Below, piece by piece: positions 42,560 through 54,271 of a DNA stretch of 64,000 nucleotides (the stretch's first letter is position 1; every line of letters begins with the position of its first letter). This stretch comes from Odontocerum albicorne. Taxonomy: Eukaryota; Arthropoda; Insecta; Trichoptera; Odontoceridae. The notes under the pieces were generated by a model. That model searched no databases. It saw nothing but the letters and a program-made list of their open reading frames with translations, and was not told where the DNA came from. A program made the position numbers and the translations under genes. Location of the stretch: positions 17,993,327 to 18,057,326 of the forward strand of contig OX463864.1 of the NCBI GenBank assembly GCA_949825065.1. Reading direction: 5' to 3'.

Positions 42560-42599
42560 ATTCCCGGGAAATTTTCTTTTTCCAAAATTTCCCGGGAAT
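42560..42599. repeat. Perfect 16-bp hairpin, 8-nt loop
   Basis: ATTCCCGGGAAATTTT, loop CTTTTTCC, AAAATTTCCCGGGAAT. An additional TATCCCGGGAAAG lies at 42529-42541. Could form a cruciform; origin unknown. Confidence 0.85.
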
Positions 42600-43140
42600 C
42601 CTCCAATCTACTAACAACAAATATTAATAAAACATCCAACTATGCAAACAAATTAACCGCACTCTATGAGCTCCTCCTCTCGCGATTAATAATTCACCAG
42701 CGTAACGCTTCTATCCACCGCACTGAGCCGGGATCTCCCTGATACCTCTCCATTAGTCTTATGACGGCTTAATAAGCCACTCAACCAATGGGGTTGGAAT
42801 GGCATACCTCCATACAGTTTGCCCCCCCCTGAATAGAAATGAGCTGCGCACGCAACCCTGTTGTACACCTCTATTGAAAGGGCATACTATATTTGCAGTT
42901 ATGATTGACTGTTTTAATCTGGAAGTTTTTATGAGTGATGAATATTTTTTTATATACTTCATTATACATAGCGTAATTGTTGCCAAATAGCAATATTAAA
43001 AAAAATACCATTGAAAAAGGTAAAATTGAGATAATAATGGAAAGAAAGATTCGCATTGTCGGTCTAGAAGTCTAGATAAAAATAACGCTACAAAAATAAA
43101 ATTATTTGAACAAAAAAATAACAATATTCAAATCAAACAG
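42600..43140. other. No recognised gene
   Basis: AT-rich with short frames only. Confidence 0.4.
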
Positions 43141-43142
43141 TA

Positions 43143-43350
43143 TCATTGTATTGTATTAATATTTTGTTGTAAACAGTATAATAATACCATGATACAATCT
43201 CTTACAACCGATCAGAAAGATTTCGAAGAAGCCTGAATTGACCACCAGATTGTAACTTTTTTGAAAAACTGTGTACCTAAAGTATCGAACCCGCAACGTT
43301 CAGATCGCAAGGCAGGTATCTTAACAACTAGTCTACGGAGCTCGTCAATC
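43143..43350 (-). mobile_element. SINE-1, near full length
   Basis: Antisense tail (ATTGTATTGTATTAATATTT, CAATCTCTTACAACCGATC), linker, B-box TCGAACCCGCAACG and head ACTAGTCTACGGAGCTCGTC. Confidence 0.8.
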
Positions 43351-43359
43351 ATCAATTGC

Positions 43360-43814
43360 TATAAAGACCGGAGAGCTTGATAATAAGAACACAGGAAAGC
43401 TGAATACAATACGCTATGCCATTGAAAGGAGATTTTGAATTGTTTTTTTTTATATCCACTTTAAAAAATTACATTTAAAAAAAGTACAAATGGAATGGCG
43501 AACTAATACGTTAACCTTACATATAATTTGCAGATTTAAAATAACTACTTCACTAGGCAAGGCCTGTGATTAAGTGATCTCTTTCCTAAATAATTCAACA
43601 CTCATTGTTAATCTATTATCATTCATCGTTGAATGACAGAACAATCTCAAAACTTATTTCTTCATCTTAAGCACAGCATCTTCTTTGAAATAACTTCTTT
43701 TAATTCTCATTCCTTATTCTGGTATACATTGTTTTTTACGCATTCTTTGCAATTCTCTAATTTCTACCACTTTTATCTTATTTTCATCACTTTAATTGCA
43801 ACGTTCAAGTTTCA
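43360..43814. other. No recognised gene
   Basis: Contains a decayed, possibly LINE-A-like antisense stretch at 43620-43820. Nothing definite. Confidence 0.35.
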
Positions 43815-43940
43815 CTTACGACAAATCAAAAGGCAACAAACCCAGATCCATTAAAATTGTTTTCCCAAATTAAATTATCTGTTATTTTTCACAAATTATG
43901 TATATTTCTTGTCATGTGTAAAATAAATAAAATATTCTAA
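43815..43940 (+). mobile_element. LINE-G 3' end
   Basis: GACAAATCAAAAGGCAACAA, CCCAGATCCATTAAAATTGT, then TTTCTTGTCATGTGTAAAAT and AAATAAA tail. Confidence 0.65.
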
Positions 43941-44099
43941 GGTAAGAACCAAAATTCCGTTATGAACTTCTCTAGAAATACTCCGGTCAGTAAATAACAT
44001 ATATACGAGTATGAAACGGTTTCGAATCCTGAGCTAGAGTCCCGTTGAGGAGAGTCTGGTCTCTAAACGGTGCTATTTAAATTATCTCCTAATTAATAT

Positions 44100-44315
44100 A
44101 ATGATGACCTTGGTAGCCAGGTTGATAAGACGTTTGTATCCCGACCTGGAGATGCGGGTTCGATCCCTGTTGATACCCAATTTTTTTATTGGATTCCAGT
44201 CTGGTTTTCACTTAGGGCTTTTAGAAAAACTATCTGGTTGTTTGATAGAGATTGCCACATGGCAATAAGCTCGTTAGGCTGTGCTGTAAACAACATAAGT
44301 GTAACACAATACAAT
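44100..44315 (+). mobile_element. SINE-1, near full length
   Basis: GATGACCTTGGTAGCCAGGT, GATGCGGGTTCGATCCC, linker and tail with CTGGTTGTTTGATAGAGATT and AAGTGTAACACAATACAAT. Confidence 0.8.
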
Positions 44316-44319
44316 ATAT

Positions 44320-45180
44320 TTCATGATGAGGTATATGGATGTGGCGAAGGCGAAAGACGTTTGCTAGACTGTCTTTTGTACACTACTGAAATTTTTTTAC
44401 CATTATTTTTACCTTGCGACCACAAATACAATAATGGGCATAATTTTTTTTTTATTTAGTTTTTTTAATGTACAAAATTATGTTATCTATTTCTAAAGCC
44501 GCCTCTGTCAAAAGAACATTATGGAAAGTAGGAAAAATGAAAGTTTATGTAACCTAAATTTTGTAGCGAAAACGAGAAAAAAGATAATTTCAGAATCGAA
44601 CTGTATAAGTTTAATGCAATTATCTCTTTTACGGCATAATGCTTAAAATGGTAAAATAATGGAATTTTGCATACCGTTTAATTCGCGTGTAACGTTTTAT
44701 TTGTTTTATTTAAAAAGCATTTTGAAGCGGTCGGAAATATCAAATCATAACGATTCGTTTATTGGCGGAGTCGTAATACATATTTCTTCGACTAGCAAAA
44801 AAATAAATCTGAAATAAGAAAGTTTTATACAACAAGTTGCTTGATTCATTCATTGATGGGTTTTTTTGTAATAAAAATATATTTTTACTGTTTAAATATG
44901 AAATCTGAATATATTGCTGTAACCGAGTAGTAACCTGTCTCTTTATACAAACATACATACAGTGGAACAACTATTTCTAAGAAATATATATTAACATTAT
45001 TAAAAACAAAATGATATGCAAACAATTTTAATTGAACTAGTTCATAGTTATAATATATAAATTAGATTAGTTCTTAAGATATAAATTTGCATACAGGTAT
45101 AGCTTTTGGAAAATGTTTGTGTTGTATAATATATTACTTTGATGAAGAAAAAATACACTCGTATCATAAAACTATGTCCC
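44320..45180. other. No recognised gene
   Basis: AT-rich with poly-A/T runs; nothing matched. Confidence 0.4.
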
Positions 45181-45184
45181 TTGC

Positions 45185-45330
45185 AGCGGCGGCTGGTCTC
45201 GGGGTGCGTTGGTGCGCTGAGCCGGAGAAATAATTCGCAATAATTAAATTATATATTCGCAAACATGACTTCCAAAAATGTTAAATATTTGTATAGATTA
45301 AATATGTACGAGAATAAGAATACTGACTGC
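45185..45330. mobile_element. hAT MITE, left part only
   Basis: CAGCGGCGGCTGGTCTCGGG through ATGTTAAATATTTGTATAGA matches 40987-41110. The right end is missing. Confidence 0.8.
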
Positions 45331-45349
45331 AATTCATGAAATATATTTT

Positions 45350-45525
45350 ATTGCACTTTCATTGTATAAAGTACAACTTTACTTCAATATTTTCCAACCG
45401 ACCAAAAACATATTAAGAATGTCTTAAGGGACACCCAGACTAAAATACTTAAAAAAAATCTAATTTCTTATTTGAACCAAACCCGCGACCCCGGATTGAG
45501 AGATCATCATGTCTAAAACTTACAA
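45350..45525 (-). mobile_element. SINE-1
   Basis: Antisense tail CTTTCATTGTATAAAGTAC, CCAACCGACCAAAAACATAT, linker and B-box AACCAAACCCGCGACC. Confidence 0.7.
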
Positions 45526-45973
45526 AAAAATACAATATTTGCAATGAATGAAATGCAAAAGATTTGTCACAATGATAAACTGCGAGTGTATCTAATTTAC
45601 TTTTTTTACTAATACGATATAAAAATACCCTTATTAATATTAACCCACAGACTCACACCCCAGATCTAACCAGCGCAACCCTAAGCTACTTATGTGACAT
45701 GGTCCTTCAATAAAACACAGTGGTAATGCGATTTCCCCTTCTTATCTCAGACATCATCCCCTATAACAGATTTCAGTATCACTAGAGATGAGTGCAAACA
45801 ATTAAATAACAATAATTATTTAGAATATTTAAAAATTACTTTGTTATTATGGTAATTATTAGTGGAATAACAAAGTAATTTATTGTTAAATATTCTAATA
45901 TGCAGTGCCACAAAGTTGAAACCTAAACATTTGATAAATTATTTTTTCAGTATATTTAGAAATTATGTTTTTA

Positions 45974-46345
45974 GTCCGCAACAGCGGTCTAACGGTTAAC
46001 ATCCACACTATTCAAGCGGCCGTCCGAAGTTCAATTCCTAATTGGTTTCACTCTTAGACTATTTTACATCTGAATTTGTTTTTCTGTAGCTCATATCCTG
46101 ATTGTCATAAATTTTTATAGCGCAATTAAGCAACACACATATATTACGCTTTATAAAACTCAGCCTAACGAAATATTTCAACATATTAAATATTGTAAGT
46201 GTAATCTCCTAACCAACGTAATTTTGGGTTTGATCTGTCAAGACTGTCTAATTGCTGAAGTGCAACAGCTTACAGTCATACCCTATCATGAGGGATAACC
46301 AACCGTATCGTTTCCCCATACTAATGCTTATCATAATGTTAACTA
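45974..46345 (+). mobile_element. SINE-4 / repeat R, copy 1
   Basis: The tRNA-like head (CGGTCTAACGGTTAACAT; B-box GAAGTTCAATTCC) is followed by a body shared with 61727-62110 (CTTAGAC.ATTTTACA, TGTCATAAATTTTTATAG, TGAAGTGCAACAGCTTAC). More divergent sequence at 57607-57965 is related. Confidence 0.55.
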
Positions 46346-46354
46346 TCAAACTCA

Positions 46355-46800
46355 CTGAATAAATGCTGTAGAAATGCTTGAATTACGAAGAATACGTGAA
46401 GTGACAGAATACGGAATGAAGTGATAAGGGATGAATGTGATCTTAAGGCTGATGTGTTAAGTAAGACGAAGAAAAGCACACTGAGATGATTTGAGCATGT
46501 AGAACGAATGAATGAAGAAAGAATATAAACAAAACAGATAAACAGTACAGGTGTAAGTGAAATGTGTGGTAGAGAAAGAGTAAGAAAAATATGGTTGGAT
46601 CAAGTAAATGATATTCTCAAAGAGGGTAACGTAGAAAGTCAAAGAAATCGTAGAAGTTATATGAGAAGGTTTATGGATCTGGAAGAGGCTAAAGATGTAC
46701 GAGTGTATCGAATTAGGAAAGAATGGCGGTATGTCTTCATTGCTTACTTGGACATAGAAATGACTGTGTGTATGTACGAGTATGTATTAAACTCACAAAA
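46355..46800 (+). mobile_element. LINE-A 3' half
   Basis: Encodes 'MCGRERVRKIWLDQVNDILK' and 'EGNVESQRNRRSYMRRFMDL' and 'EEAKDVRVYRIRKEWRYVFI' after upstream frameshifts. The 3' TATG tail is interrupted by TACGAGTA at 46775. Confidence 0.8.
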
Positions 46801-46885
46801 TGTAAAATTAACTTGTAAATACATAAAATTTACTTATTAATACAATACATCAAATTTACTTGTAAATACTCGTACATAAAATTTA
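46800..46885. repeat. ~20-bp tandem repeat, left part
   Basis: Units of ACATAAAATTTACTTGTAAAT. The array continues after the RTE insertion (47702-47760). One unit has a six-base insertion giving TACTCGTA (46867). Confidence 0.8.
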
Positions 46886-47701
46886 TGCGATTGATGGAAA
46901 ATACCTGAGCCATTTGAGATTTGCAGACGATATCGTTATATTCTCACAAAACCCGAATGATCTTCAGCACCAACTGCAAGAATTGGCAGAGGTCAGCAAA
47001 GGAGTTGGTTTAAAAATGAATATTTCAAAAACCAAATATATGATGAACGGCTTTGCTACCCCAAAACCAATAAACGTAGATGGAAAGCCGCTAGAACTTG
47101 TCCAGGAATATGTGTATCTGGGCCAACTTATTTCCTTTGTAGGTGGCATATCGGAGGAAATAGCACGAAGGACAAAACTAGCGTGGAGCTCATTTGGACG
47201 TTTGAACAACATCTTCAAAAGTAATCTCCCAATATCCTTGAAGCGAAGGGTCTACAACCAGTGCATTCTTCCAGTACTTACGTATGGCTGCGAGACATAG
47301 ACGCTCACAGTAAAGAACACGTAAAAGCTCCAGACCGCACAAAGAGGCATGGAGAGATGCATGTTAGGATATACTAAAAGAGACCGTAAACGAAACACCT
47401 GGATTCGCAATATAACAAAGGTAGAAGACGTTATAAAGGTGTGCAAAAGAATGAAGTGGCAATGGGCCGGACATGTAGCCAGAATGTCAGACTCCCGATG
47501 GACATCCGAAATAATCCAATGGTATCCAAGAGGCATAAAGAGGCCTAGAAGAAGACCGAAGGTACGCTGGATGCACGAAATCAGGAAGCATGGCAGCATC
47601 ACGTGGCATCGGCGAGCAAAGGACCGAACTGTTTGGAGTCAACTTGGGGAGACCTTCATCCAGCAGTGGATCGACCCTGGTTGACAATGATGATGATGAT
47701 G
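46886..47701 (+). mobile_element. RTE retrotransposon, 5'-truncated, with target duplication
   Basis: Encodes the distal reverse-transcriptase domain: 'YAIDGKYLSHLRFADDIVIF' (catalytic FADD), 'GLKMNISKTKYM', 'YVYLGQLISF', 'RRVYNQCILPVLTYGCET'. The C-terminal 'KRMKWQWAGHVARMSDSRWT' and 'GETFIQQWIDPG' stop follow. Two in-frame stops (after 'YGCET', near 47298, and about eight codons later) break it. The 3' end has a (TGATGA)n tail. Flanked by 12-bp ACATAAAATTTA on both sides (46874-46885; 47702-47713). This is the best-preserved retrotransposon in the window. Confidence 0.88.
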
Positions 47702-47760
47702 ACATAAAATTTACTTGTAAATACATAAAAATAACTTGTAAATACATAAAATTTATATTT
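47702..47760. repeat. ~20-bp tandem repeat, right part
   Basis: ACATAAAATTTACTTGTAAAT units continue directly after the RTE element. Confidence 0.8.
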
Positions 47761-47999
47761 CGATATAAAATTTTATTTTCTCTCTCTCCATTCTACTCGT
47801 AAAAGTTTTCTCTTTGAGTAATATTTGTCTCGTTTTTATAATTGTTTTTAATGGCTTCTCGTCTGAGTGTGATATTGTTATACACAATTTTCTATGAAAA
47901 CTTCACTAGTCTAGAATGAATTTTATATTATTTTGTTTGATCAAAAGAGAATGTTTGTTTTCTAAAAAAAAATATAGGTAAATAAAATAAAGGACCCAA

Positions 48000-48315
48000 C
48001 ACATATTTTTTTTATTTATTTATTTGACACATTGAAAAAGCATTTATTAAATACCGTCGTTTATTTTTTAAACTCACTGTAACCGTGAAGTGAAAATGAA
48101 GCATAACAAACTGTGACCGTGAAGTGAACATGAAACAAAACATAACACATATGCAGAAGCTCATATTTTTTTATTTATTTATTTGATATATTGAAAAAGC
48201 ATTTATTAAATACCGTAGTTTATTTTTTAAACTCACTGTAACCGTGAAGTGAAAATGAAACATAACGTACTGTGACCATGAAATTAAAATGAAACAAAAC
48301 ATGAATACAGAAGCT
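48000..48315. repeat. ~165-bp tandem duplication
   Basis: Two units share TTATTTATTTATTTGA, AAAGCATTTATTAAATACCG and CACTGTAACCGTGAAGTGAA. Inside each unit TGTGACCGTGAAGT is itself repeated. Confidence 0.8.
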
Positions 48316-48607
48316 ACTGCGTAACGTGAGCCGATTTTGAAACGCACGCTATCAATTTAAGTCTGCATTTTGAAGGTAGGTACTTGCAATAATAAATTAA
48401 GACGTTTATTTTTTAAATCAAACATTTATTTTGTACATTTTTTACAATACAAATGTAAACGCATTTATTTCCATTTGCATTCATTTTGAGTATACGTGCT
48501 CTGAAAAATAAGGTAGTTATTGAAGGAAATATCACACAATTTGATAAAATGCAAGAAAAAATATTGATTTTTCCTGACGTTTTGAATGCATAAAATTTTA
48601 CTTCAGT

Positions 48608-49165
48608 AAGTCTAGGATAAACCATGCGACGTTTAAAACGTCTTGTCACAAAGGGATGGGGTAAAATCGTTTTTTTTTTTACAAATCGATTAGTTTTTTT
48701 ATAAATCGAACAATTGTTTTTCTCTAAACTGACGTTTTAATTCCTAATTTTCATTATACTGACTTTCTAATGTATTGTATGATTTGTATGTATCTTTAAA
48801 TAGGCCAAATATATTTAAATAGTATTAATCCACTACGGATTAATACTAATTACGATTTATGTATAAAAATCGAATACCCCATCCCTAGCCAATGCAGACT
48901 AACGTAGTGACTTGACAAACGTCACCGAATATAATTTGATTTTAACAAACTGCAACATTTTTGCTAATTTGTGACAAGATGTATTAATTTGTCATTATTG
49001 TTAGTTTTATGTAATGTATTTACCTAAATAACTTGCTATTTATTAGAATCGAGGCTTATATTAAAGTTGATAAAATAATTCAAATTACTGAACATCGTTA
49101 CAAGGTTGTATTGGGGCAAATTTGTGAGCTGTCATAGGACTCGTCCTAGATTTTCCGAATTATAG
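48608..49165. mobile_element. TA-type MITE, long form
   Basis: The left end is degraded (TAGGATAAACCATGCGACGT); the right end is GTCCTAGATTTTCCGAATTATA-like. The internal body matches 20452-20991 inverted, and the right half matches 2069-2288. Confidence 0.75.
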
Positions 49166-49169
49166 TTAC

Positions 49170-49560
49170 ATTCAGTGCGACCATTCACTTTTAAAATGTA
49201 TACAAAAAATAATTGCTTTTAAATGCCTGGAAGACAAAGTCATAGACGATGAGCGTGTTGCTGCAAAGCGAAGAAAACAAAACAACAAACTATAAACGCT
49301 GAACAAAGACAATATTTTAACGAGGATCAAAAATCACGGATCTCCAACGAAGATCGGCAAAACCAAAATGAAAGACGTCGACATGATAAGGCAAATAACA
49401 TGATTGGTAACATGCAGCAACGACAGAGCGGACATGTTCCAGTCGAAAAGATTTTAAAGAATCATCCATCACAGAATTTACGTGTGGGGATATAAATGTG
49501 TATTGCAAATTCATCTTCTCTGCCTACCCGTAAGGTACTTGGCGTGATGGAATACGAGTA
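49170..49560 (+). mobile_element. Decayed LINE-A 3' end
   Basis: Only the terminal signature (CTCTGCCTACCCGTAAGGTA, GTGATGG) is clear. TACGAGTA at 49553 sits at the end of the tail. Confidence 0.45.
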
Positions 49561-49564
49561 TAAT

Positions 49565-50520
49565 GTAAATATGTCTAACCTTTAATAAGTATTTAGTCAT
49601 TGTTTTCGCACATCCTTGGATGAACTTTTCAGCTGATAATTAATAAAAATTGATGAGAAGTAAGAATGCAAAAAAAAAAAAATAATAATTCAACAGTCTC
49701 TACACATTAACAACGTCTAGCTGCAGAAAGAGTCTGGAGAATAGATCGTCTTTCTCTCAGCTTCGATGCTTGATGGAGGAGAGCATCCCGGATCAACTCG
49801 TTGGTGGCACATGGTATCCTCTCTCTAATACTGGCCATTCGATGCTTCATCAAATCCTTGTACTCTGCCTTTTACGAGCATGGCAGATGCACTGCAGTAA
49901 CGCGAGGTACCTAATACGATTTGGTATGCATTATCACTGCATCTCAAGTTGTTCTATGGAGACTTTAACTATTGACCCTAAATTCGTATGTGCACATACT
50001 TAAGAACTCGTTTTTATACATCAAAAAAATTAATGGCTGTTTTCTTGCAAAACATTGTTATAAAAGTATTTTTTACGAAACTTATGCATATATATTATAA
50101 ATTCTAACCAACTTATCAAATTCCCATACGCTTAAACTGCAATTTGTGTCCCATAAATTTGTATGCTTTAAATTTTAATAAAACAATACGCCAGAGGGAG
50201 AAAGAGGACACAGCCTTATTTAAAGGCTGAGAGAGAAACAAAGTGCTTAAATTATCCTCTTTATAAGCAGAAATAGATGGTTGAAATTCAGGTTTCAGAC
50301 ATTTTTCAGAAGCGCGTTTGTAGAAGTGTGTTAAATGTAAGTTCTTGATGTTTCATCACGGGTTAAGAAATAGTTGTTACTTTTAGACAAAATGTATCAA
50401 TTTGGAGCTGAAATTTAATACGAAGGGTTTGAATAATATAGGAGAAACAGAGGTTTATAAGAAGAAACTGCGTTTCGATCGAAGATTTTGTCTACGATTG
50501 AATTTTAAGTAAATAATATA
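49565..50520. other. No firm gene; one coding-like patch
   Basis: The minus strand 49704-49880 reads 'LMKHRMASIRERIPCATNEL' and 'HQASKLRERRSILQTLSAAR' before a stop, which looks protein-like. I do not recognise it, and it has no flanking splice signals that I could pair. The rest is AT-rich and featureless. Confidence 0.3.
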
Positions 50521-50524
50521 CCTG

Positions 50525-50840
50525 ACAGACACACATAACATCACGCCGTCTCCCTATATCTAGATAGGCACAAATAACTGAATGCCAGATTTTCCTATCG
50601 CGAAGTAGTCATATTTCGCCTCTTTTATTATACATTCATACACGTTCTCCTACAACTTTCTTACATTTTACATTATTTTCATTCACAATATAATTCACTT
50701 TATCCAATCATACTTATCTTAGTCTTTGTCTATCACGTCTTCCATTCACATTTGGACTGTATATTTGTTAGTATTTCTTAATTCATTCATTACACGTGCC
50801 CAAACCATATCAAAGTGATCTACTTTATCTTACTTTTTAA
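50525..50840 (-). mobile_element. LINE-A 3' half
   Basis: Antisense; CATCACGCCGTCTCCCTATA, TTTCCTATCGCG, CACGTGCCCAAACCATATCA. Confidence 0.65.
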
Positions 50841-50889
50841 TATTTCTTATTGTTTGTGTAAGAAAAAAGACAAAATAGAAAATTGTACA

Positions 50890-51370
50890 TGACTAGATAT
50901 TTTTTATTTTATTTTATTAACGACACAACAGTGTCTTTTACATATAAAAAAACATATGATAAGTTATACAAGTACTTAAAATTATTGACAAAAAATATAA
51001 AATTTTATCTTAAACTAACATGAAGATACAAAAAGCAGTAGTAATAATAAATAACAGTCATTGTTTAAAATTATTTAATATTAATATGTACATTTAAATT
51101 CAATATACGTATGTATACCACAAAATATTACCAAATTTTACCAAGTAGACTTACGTAATTGTCGAAGACTTATTTTATAGTGGTAAAGCACTTAGATTTG
51201 TTTTTAGTGGAACAACGCTTACATAGAACAAAAATTGGATTTTTCGAGAATTTTATTGATGGATCTTGAGATATAGAAAACACATGGGCTCACTTATTGA
51301 ACGAGATGAAAGTTGCTTTGCAGAATCGAAACCTTCCACATGTTGATGCAGGGTTACTCAACTCCAGAGG
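50890..51370 (-). mobile_element. LINE-E 3' end
   Basis: Antisense of 8828-9175; it starts with an A/T-rich tail and CGACACAACAGTGTCTTTTA and ends near CTGCAAAGC/AGGGTTACTCAACTCCAG. Confidence 0.65.
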
Positions 51371-51654
51371 ATGTTGGATGAGGATGATGCGAATGTTGTA
51401 TATTAGAGTGGAAACGTGTGGAAATCTATTTTTTCTACCTACCCCTCAACACACGGCTTGATGATATGTATTTATATATACAATATATACAATTCTGGAG
51501 TGATGATGTTGGAGGAGTTATATTTCGCAAGATGTTTCCAGTTGTAGTTGAGTGTCACTGTTTGTCAGGTTGATGAGAGCGTGCAACGGGGTTTTGTTTT
51601 TTTGTGTAATTAAAAATCGGAAAGAAGTATCGATTTATTTTTTCATGCTAAATA

Positions 51655-51815
51655 TCCCCAGTGAGATACAAGCAAAAGCCTAGGTTACTAGGGATACGAC
51701 AAATGAAAGGCAACAAACCCAGATCCATTAAAATTGTATGTCCAAATCAAATTACCTGTTGTTTTTTCGCAAATTGTGTATATTTCTTGTCATGTGTAAT
51801 AATAAATAAAAAAAA
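51655..51815 (+). mobile_element. LINE-G 3' end, longest copy
   Basis: TCCCCAGTGAGATACAAGCA, GGCAACAAACCCAGATCCAT, TTGTCATGTGTAATAATAAA and an (AAATAAAA)n tail. Confidence 0.7.
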
Positions 51816-52249
51816 TAAAAAATACACATTTCCACATACTATTGAGGCACTAAATATAAAAGTTACACAACAAAGCATTTTTATTACGACATACATACAT
51901 CTTTCACTTTCTCTACGTCTATTCACATTAGGTATTCCTTCACCACGACTGCAACTTCCATATAAATCAAGTATATAAATTTTGAAGTGCCATTTTTAAA
52001 TTAATTTAGTTGTTATATTAAAGATAACGCGGCTTCAAACATGAACCCAAAACCAAGTATTTTAAGGTAAAGTAATTGATAATCGAACAAATCCAGTGGT
52101 GAGGTTCAATATTCTCACGAAGAGAGCGCAATAGTTGAATATCCCATTGTAAAATCTATTCCAACCAAAAAGAAAAAGGCCTGAAGTAAAATTCAAACTG
52201 TAACTATTTTTAATATCATAAAATTGGATGTCCAGAATGCTATGGGTTG

Positions 52250-52344
52250 GCAAAGTAGATTGTATTGTATGGTAATTTCGTTGTATACTGTACAACTTGG
52301 CGAGCTTATAACCATGTGGCGATCTCTTCCGACTAACCAGAAAG
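52250..52344 (-). mobile_element. SINE-1 tail
   Basis: Antisense tail (GATTGTATTGTATGGTAATT, GCGATCTCTTCCGACTAACC). Truncated where the next SINE begins. Confidence 0.65.
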
Positions 52345-53150
52345 ACGACCTCCATGGTTATGTTAGTAAGATGTCTGTCTCAAATTTAACAGTACCGATA
52401 TCCTTCGAAACTTATATAATTATCTAATTAGAACCAAATTAGAATATGCATGTACAGTTTGGGCTCCTCATCAGCTCAAATATAAAAACATTATAGAACA
52501 AATACAAAAAAATCCTCACATATCTATGGTACAGAACAAAGGGCGATTATCCAAAATATGCTCACCATATCGAACTTCTCACGGTGTGTAACTATAGAAG
52601 CCTCGAAACAAGAAGGCAAGAATCCATTACGATATTCCTACTTAAGGTTTTTCAAGGTTGCTTTAACTGTCCCGCGTTTCTAGAAGCACTAAGTTTATAT
52701 GTACCTAATAAATATAGCCGTGCAAGGAATCACCCTCTGTTCTACATACCAACTTACAGGACGAATATCATGGCTAAACACTCGGTCACGCGTGGTATAG
52801 AGATATTGAAACAACTGAGTGACTCTGTGGATATATTCTCGGTACTGTCTAGCAGTATGAGAAAAATCCTGGCTGATATTTTTCCTAACGAATAAGCTAA
52901 CGCTAGAAGCAGACCCTCTTTGTGTAACAGGAGAAATCCGTGCAAAGTGGATAAAAAAAATAACCTTATGGGTTCGATTTCCGTTGGAACCCAGATTAAA
53001 AAAAAATAATTCTAGTTTAGTTCATACTTAAGGCTCCTTACTTCTTTCTGGTTGGCGGGAAAAGATTAAAACACTGCAATAACCCCACAGGTTTTACTGT
53101 ATATAACGAACGTTTAATATCATAAAATACATTATAATGCAATATAAAAA
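52345..53150 (+). mobile_element. SINE-1 split by a LINE fragment
   Basis: The head GACGACCTCCATGGTTATGT is at 52345-52382. The remainder, starting GGGTTCGATTTCCGTTGGAA, is at 52973-53150 with the linker and tail. The 52383-52966 interval is LINE coding sequence. Confidence 0.65.
52383..52966 (+). mobile_element. Jockey/R1-like LINE C-terminal fragment
   Basis: 'LEYACTVWAPHQLKYKNIIE' in one frame, then, after a frameshift, 'HGV..CNYRSLETRRQESIT', 'IFLLKVFQGCFNCPAFLEAL' and 'MRKILADIFPNE' with stop at 52893. This order is the usual end of reverse transcriptase in jockey-type elements. Confidence 0.75.
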
Positions 53151-53159
53151 TCTTGAACT

Positions 53160-53255
53160 GAAACCCTTTTTTTTTTTAATCTGTATTTTAACACGAGTCG
53201 AACTCGCAACCCCCAAGCTGGAAAACACTAACAAAACGGAGGTCGTCAGATATGA
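53160..53255 (-). mobile_element. SINE-1, 5' part
   Basis: Antisense poly-T linker, B-box GAGTCGAACTCGCAACCC and head AACAAAACGGAGGTCGTC. Confidence 0.65.
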
Positions 53256-53454
53256 ACACATGCTGCATAAATGGGGATTAATAGGAACGAACGAACTTTA
53301 CATAGAAACTTCAACGTTGCAAGCTTGCATAGGAACCGAATTTCCCAAGCTGTCCCAATATGACATTAAATTTGCCCACTCCACCGACTCTCTCCCCCTT
53401 TTCCTCAACCACTATCAACTCGCCTTGCACAGAATGGCAAATTTACCTATACAT

Positions 53455-54271
53455 ACATATACCATCACGTCATTTCCCTGTCGGGGTAGGCAAAGAGGAT
53501 ATAGTGACAGACTTTCCATTTTCGACACACATCTTTAGATCCATAAACATTACTTTCTACGTTTCTCTCTTTTAGAATATTTCTTACTTTATCCGACGAT
53601 ACTTTCCTTAGTGTTCTTCTACCGCGAATTCCACTCGCTTTTTTTTGTTCATTCGTTTCACGTGTCCTAGCCATTACAGAGAGTTCTTCTTCATCTTACT
53701 CAATACACCAGTCTTGGTAAACATTCACCTCTAATTACTTCTTCCAATTTCTGTCGTAAATTGTCAACCCATGTTTTCTTCTCAGCACACACACACTTCT
53801 ACAGCATTTATTGTGCTGTACAATTTTCAATCTTTTTTCCCATCCATTGGTACACTTGCACTTTATATTTTTATTAAGTAGTCTGTCTTCATTAATTTGT
53901 TCCACAAGCCCAAACCATCTAAACAAGCTCGGCTTCATCTTGCTCAATACATCAGCCTTAAGTTCACATTCACCTCTAATCACTTCATTCCGTATTCTGT
54001 CATACATTGTCACTCCATGTATTCTTCTCAATACGCGCATTTCTAAAGCATTTATTTGACTCCTCCTAGTATTTTTCCACGTCCACGTTTTACTCCAATA
54101 CATCAAAGTTGACACCAAAATACAATTGTAATCTAACATCTTAGCAGATTTTGATACTGTCCGGTTCGAGAACATATATATATTTAGTGAGTATATTTTG
54201 ACTTTATTTCCTATCGCTACACGCCGTTCAATATCCCTCTTATCTGGGATTTTAAAAAAAAATAAGTACAT
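53455..54271 (-). mobile_element. LINE-A, best-preserved coding stretch
   Basis: The minus frame 54271-53735 is open for 178 codons: 'DKRDIERRVAIGNKVKIYSL', 'VSKSAKMLDYNCILVSTLMY', 'INALEMRVLRRIHGVTMYDR' and 'IRNEVIRGECELKADVLSKM', i.e. the region after the catalytic core of an RTE-like reverse transcriptase. Stop at 53735. The stretch 53455-53730 is the 3' part of a second LINE-A, ending at TTTCCCTGTCGGGGTAGGCA. Confidence 0.8.

Noticed and set aside
49770..50003. 77-codon + strand frame
   Set aside because: The opposite strand looks more protein-like; neither has splice or homology support.
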